The position numbers were made by a program, and so were the translations under genes. The notes under the pieces were generated by a model that did no database searches, was not told the origin of the DNA, and was given only the letters and a program-made list of their open reading frames with translations. Of a stretch of DNA of 64,000 nucleotides, positions 61,843 to 64,000 are shown piece by piece (the stretch's first letter is position 1; every line of letters begins with the position of its first letter). The DNA is from Thermohalobaculum sp039180675 (GTDB taxonomy: Bacteria; Pseudomonadota; Alphaproteobacteria; Rhodobacterales; Rhodobacteraceae): positions 62,001 to 126,000 of the forward strand of contig JBCDDC010000011.1 of NCBI GenBank assembly GCA_039180675.1. The letters run 5' to 3'.

Positions 61843-63846
61843 GTGACGAAGCAGTTTGATCCGCCCGCTCCGGGCAGTGATCGGGAAGCGCGTCTGGCCG
61901 ACCAGATACGCGAGTGGCATGCTTTTGCCAAATCCGCCCGCGACTGGCTGTGGACCTGCGATGCGCAAGGCCGCTTCACCTATATCTCTGAGCAGTTCCG
62001 CGAGATCTGTGGCGAGAGCCCGGATGTCTATTACGGGAAGACCCTCGACGATGTGGTTCTGCGCTATCTCGACCAGGAGGAAGCCGACCGGATCCTTGCC
62101 GATATCGCGCTGCGCAAACCCTTCCGCGACCTGGTGTTCGAGCGCCGGGTGGCGGATGGGCGCAGGCTATGGATGCGGGCGAGCGGGGTGCCGAGCTTCG
62201 ATGCCGATGGCAATTTCACCGGCTATCGGGGTGCTGGCAGCGACCTGACCGAGTTCGTGGAGACGTGGGAGCGGCGCAACCGGCTGGCGCGGATGCTGCA
62301 CTCGGCCCCCTTCGGCATGATGCTGGTCGACCAGAACATGCGCATCCAACTGATCAACGCGGTGCTTCTGGATTTCATCAAGACCTTCCTGCCGAGCGTG
62401 ACCGTGGGCTCGACCTTCGAGGAGTTCCTGCGCGCCGGGATCGTCGCAGGGTTCGTCGATACCATGGGCGAGGAGATCGACCTCTACGTCGCGCGCCGGG
62501 TGTCGGAGATCCTGACCGGGCCGAGCGTGGTCGAGCGCCAGCACATGGGCGGCAGCTATGAGATCCGCTCTCACCTTTTGCCGGACGGCTCCATCCTGTT
62601 CTACTTCGTCGACATCACCGAGCAGAAGCAGATGCGTGAGCGGGTGATGCATGCCCAGCGGATCGAGGCGATGGGGCACCTGACCGCGGGCATCGCGCAT
62701 GATTTCAACAATCTGATGGAAGTGATCCTGGGCAGTCTGGAGCTGCTGCGGTCCGATCCGAAGTCGGAGGATGCCGGGGATCTGATCGAGATGGCGATGC
62801 GCGCGACCGAGCGGGGGGCGCAGCTGACCGGGCAGCTTCTCTGCTTCAGCGGCGAGGCGACCCTGTCGCCGCGCCTGGTGCGGCCCGGCGATCTGATCCG
62901 CAAGATCGAGCCCCGCCTGCGGCAGGCCCTGACGCCGGGCGTGTCGATGGAGCTGGAGCTGGAGGACAAGCTCCTCTGCACCTGGATGGACCCGCGCCAG
63001 TTCGAGGCGGCGCTCACCAACCTCGTCCGCAACGCCTGTGATGCGATGCCTGAGGGCGGGCGGCTGACCATCGCGGCGGCGAACCGCGAGGGTGGAATGG
63101 TCTGTGGCGAATGGCCGAACGCCCCCGCGATGTCGGAGGCGCATGTCACGGTCACCATCGCGGATACGGGCGCGGGCATGGATACCGAACTGCGCGAGAA
63201 GGCGCTGGAGCCGTTCTTCACCACCAAGGAAGTGGGCGAGGGATCGGGCCTCGGCCTCTCGATGGTGCATGGCTTCGTGCAGCAGTCGAGCGGCAAGATC
63301 AGTATCGAGTCCGTCGAGGGGGAGGGCACGACCGTGCGACTTTGTTTCCCGGGCTTCGAGGAGCGCCGCGCGGCCCCGGCCTATGGCGGGCTGGAGCCGC
63401 AAAGCGATGAGCCCGGTGCCGCCCATATTCTGGTGGTCGAAGATACCGACGACGTGCGCCACGTGATCCGGCGGCAGCTGGAGCGGGAGGGCTATCGCGT
63501 CACCGAAGCGGTTGCCGGAAGCGAGGCGATGGAACTGCTGGCAGATGACCAGAGCATCGACCTGATGCTGAGCGATGTGGTCATGCCGGGCGATCTGCAG
63601 GGGCCGGAGCTGGTGCGCCGCGCCCGGGAGCTCCGCCCCGATCTCCGCACGGTTCTGATGTCGGGATACCCGCGCTCCTCGGTCGATCAGGACGATCCGC
63701 TGCCCGAGGACACGCGGCTTCTGGCGAAACCGATGAGCAATCGCGAGCTTCTGATCGCGATCGCCGAGATCCTGAGCCAGAGGCCGGTTGCGACGGGTCG
63801 GGCCTCAGGGCACGTTGAAGATGCACGTCCCGACAAAGAGACATAA
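61843..63846 (+). CDS. Hybrid sensor histidine kinase with receiver domain
   Basis: A 667-residue soluble hybrid kinase. Order: PAS (about 25-135, WTCDAQGRFTYISEQFREI), second PAS (about 145-265, FGMMLVDQNMRIQLINAV), HisKA with phospho-acceptor H286 in GIAHDFNNLM, HATPase (about 390-505, NACDAMPEGG, DTGAGMD, GEGSGLGLSMVHGFV) and a C-terminal receiver (about 525-645, ILVVEDTDD, phospho-acceptor D578 in LSDVVMPG, K in LAKPMS). No membrane segment is seen, so the signal is probably cytoplasmic. The start is a GTG at 61843. No partner regulator lies nearby in the window. Confidence 0.93.
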   Translation: MTKQFDPPAPGSDREARLADQIREWHAFAKSARDWLWTCDAQGRFTYISEQFREICGESPDVYYGKTLDDVVLRYLDQEEADRILADIALRKPFRDLVFERRVADGRRLWMRASGVPSFDADGNFTGYRGAGSDLTEFVETWERRNRLARMLHSAPFGMMLVDQNMRIQLINAVLLDFIKTFLPSVTVGSTFEEFLRAGIVAGFVDTMGEEIDLYVARRVSEILTGPSVVERQHMGGSYEIRSHLLPDGSILFYFVDITEQKQMRERVMHAQRIEAMGHLTAGIAHDFNNLMEVILGSLELLRSDPKSEDAGDLIEMAMRATERGAQLTGQLLCFSGEATLSPRLVRPGDLIRKIEPRLRQALTPGVSMELELEDKLLCTWMDPRQFEAALTNLVRNACDAMPEGGRLTIAAANREGGMVCGEWPNAPAMSEAHVTVTIADTGAGMDTELREKALEPFFTTKEVGEGSGLGLSMVHGFVQQSSGKISIESVEGEGTTVRLCFPGFEERRAAPAYGGLEPQSDEPGAAHILVVEDTDDVRHVIRRQLEREGYRVTEAVAGSEAMELLADDQSIDLMLSDVVMPGDLQGPELVRRARELRPDLRTVLMSGYPRSSVDQDDPLPEDTRLLAKPMSNRELLIAIAEILSQRPVATGRASGHVEDARPDKET

Positions 63847-63862
63847 GAAACGGACCCTCGCC

Positions 63863-64000
63863 ATGCGCACTTTCCTCGCTGCCCTTGCCCTGACACTTGC
63901 CGCCGGTGCGGCCTCGGCCAATCCCTGCGGCTTTCCCGAAGCCGTGCGGCTGGTGGTGAAGGGCTATCCGATCGGGGGCACGGCAGTCCCGGCAGAGCAG
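63863..64000 (+). CDS. Secreted protein, 5' end only
   Basis: A frame running off the window. The 46 residues seen are a signal peptide (RTFLAALALTLAAGAASA, AxA cleavage site) and the start of the mature protein (NPCGFPEAVRLVVKG and a Gly/Pro-rich run). The ATG at 63863 lies 16 bases after the kinase stop. Too short to assign. Confidence 0.65.
   Translation, partial: MRTFLAALALTLAAGAASANPCGFPEAVRLVVKGYPIGGTAVPAEQ

Noticed and set aside
62167..63462. A 431-codon minus-strand frame opposite the hybrid kinase
   Set aside because: Antisense shadow; His/Arg-rich without domains.

Overview
The window looks like chromosomal DNA of a high-GC alphaproteobacterium of the family Rhodobacteraceae (Roseobacter group). 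The basis is an F1 ATP synthase operon (atpHAGDC) without the F0 genes, a gpmI-envC-ctpA-rppH cluster, a carnitine dehydrogenase fused to a thioesterase, DUF1203/DUF1223/DUF938/DUF1194/DUF817 proteins, and pervasive ATGA/GTGA stop-start overlaps. The taxonomic call is an inference from gene content and protein character. I saw no rRNA, tRNA, CRISPR array, insertion sequence or prophage.

Layout. 0-5 kb: xerC, a DUF484 protein and a transaldolase-like aldolase (minus), then priA and a DUF1203 protein (plus). 5.5-10.4 kb: atpHAGDC. 10.4-14.9 kb: a minus-strand cell-envelope/glycolysis cluster (gpmI, EnvC-like factor, S41 protease, rppH). 15-21 kb: a DUF1223 protein, then a long minus-strand run holding a three-subunit nitrile hydratase/thiocyanate hydrolase-like enzyme with a cupin gene inside it, two transporters, a lipid acyltransferase and a GFA-type zinc protein. 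21-26.5 kb: YceI and DUF4399 proteins, infC with an apparent AUA start codon, a metallo-beta-lactamase-fold protein and a TPR/membrane protein pair.

26.6-42 kb is a catabolic region that I read as gamma-butyrobetaine/carnitine use: enoyl-CoA hydratase, NDP-forming acyl-CoA synthetase, acyl-CoA dehydrogenase, short-chain dehydrogenase, carnitine dehydrogenase-thioesterase fusion and a BKACE-type dehydrocarnitine cleavage enzyme. The last gene is broken by one extra base in a six-base homopolymer. Just downstream of the carnitine dehydrogenase fusion lie two overlapping short genes for homologous peptides with a leader-like acidic motif and a shared C-terminal end. They resemble ribosomal peptide precursors and are the most novel item here.

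42-54 kb is mostly housekeeping: prolyl-tRNA deacylase, CnoX-like thioredoxin, Lon-substrate-domain protein, Trm112-like protein, methyltransferase, UbiH-type hydroxylase, amidase, YceI, hisBH, and hslV/hslU separated by a membrane protein. 53.8-55.6 kb is a small accessory patch: an AT-rich foreign-looking gene, a winged-helix-like protein with operator-like repeats upstream, a copy of a dispersed palindromic repeat, and a 58-residue protein. 55.6-64 kb: three tandem secreted von Willebrand A (DUF1194) proteins, a glyoxalase-family protein, a DUF817 membrane protein cut by an in-frame TAG, thyX, a membrane protein, a TauD-type dioxygenase, a hybrid histidine kinase, and the start of a secreted protein running off the end.
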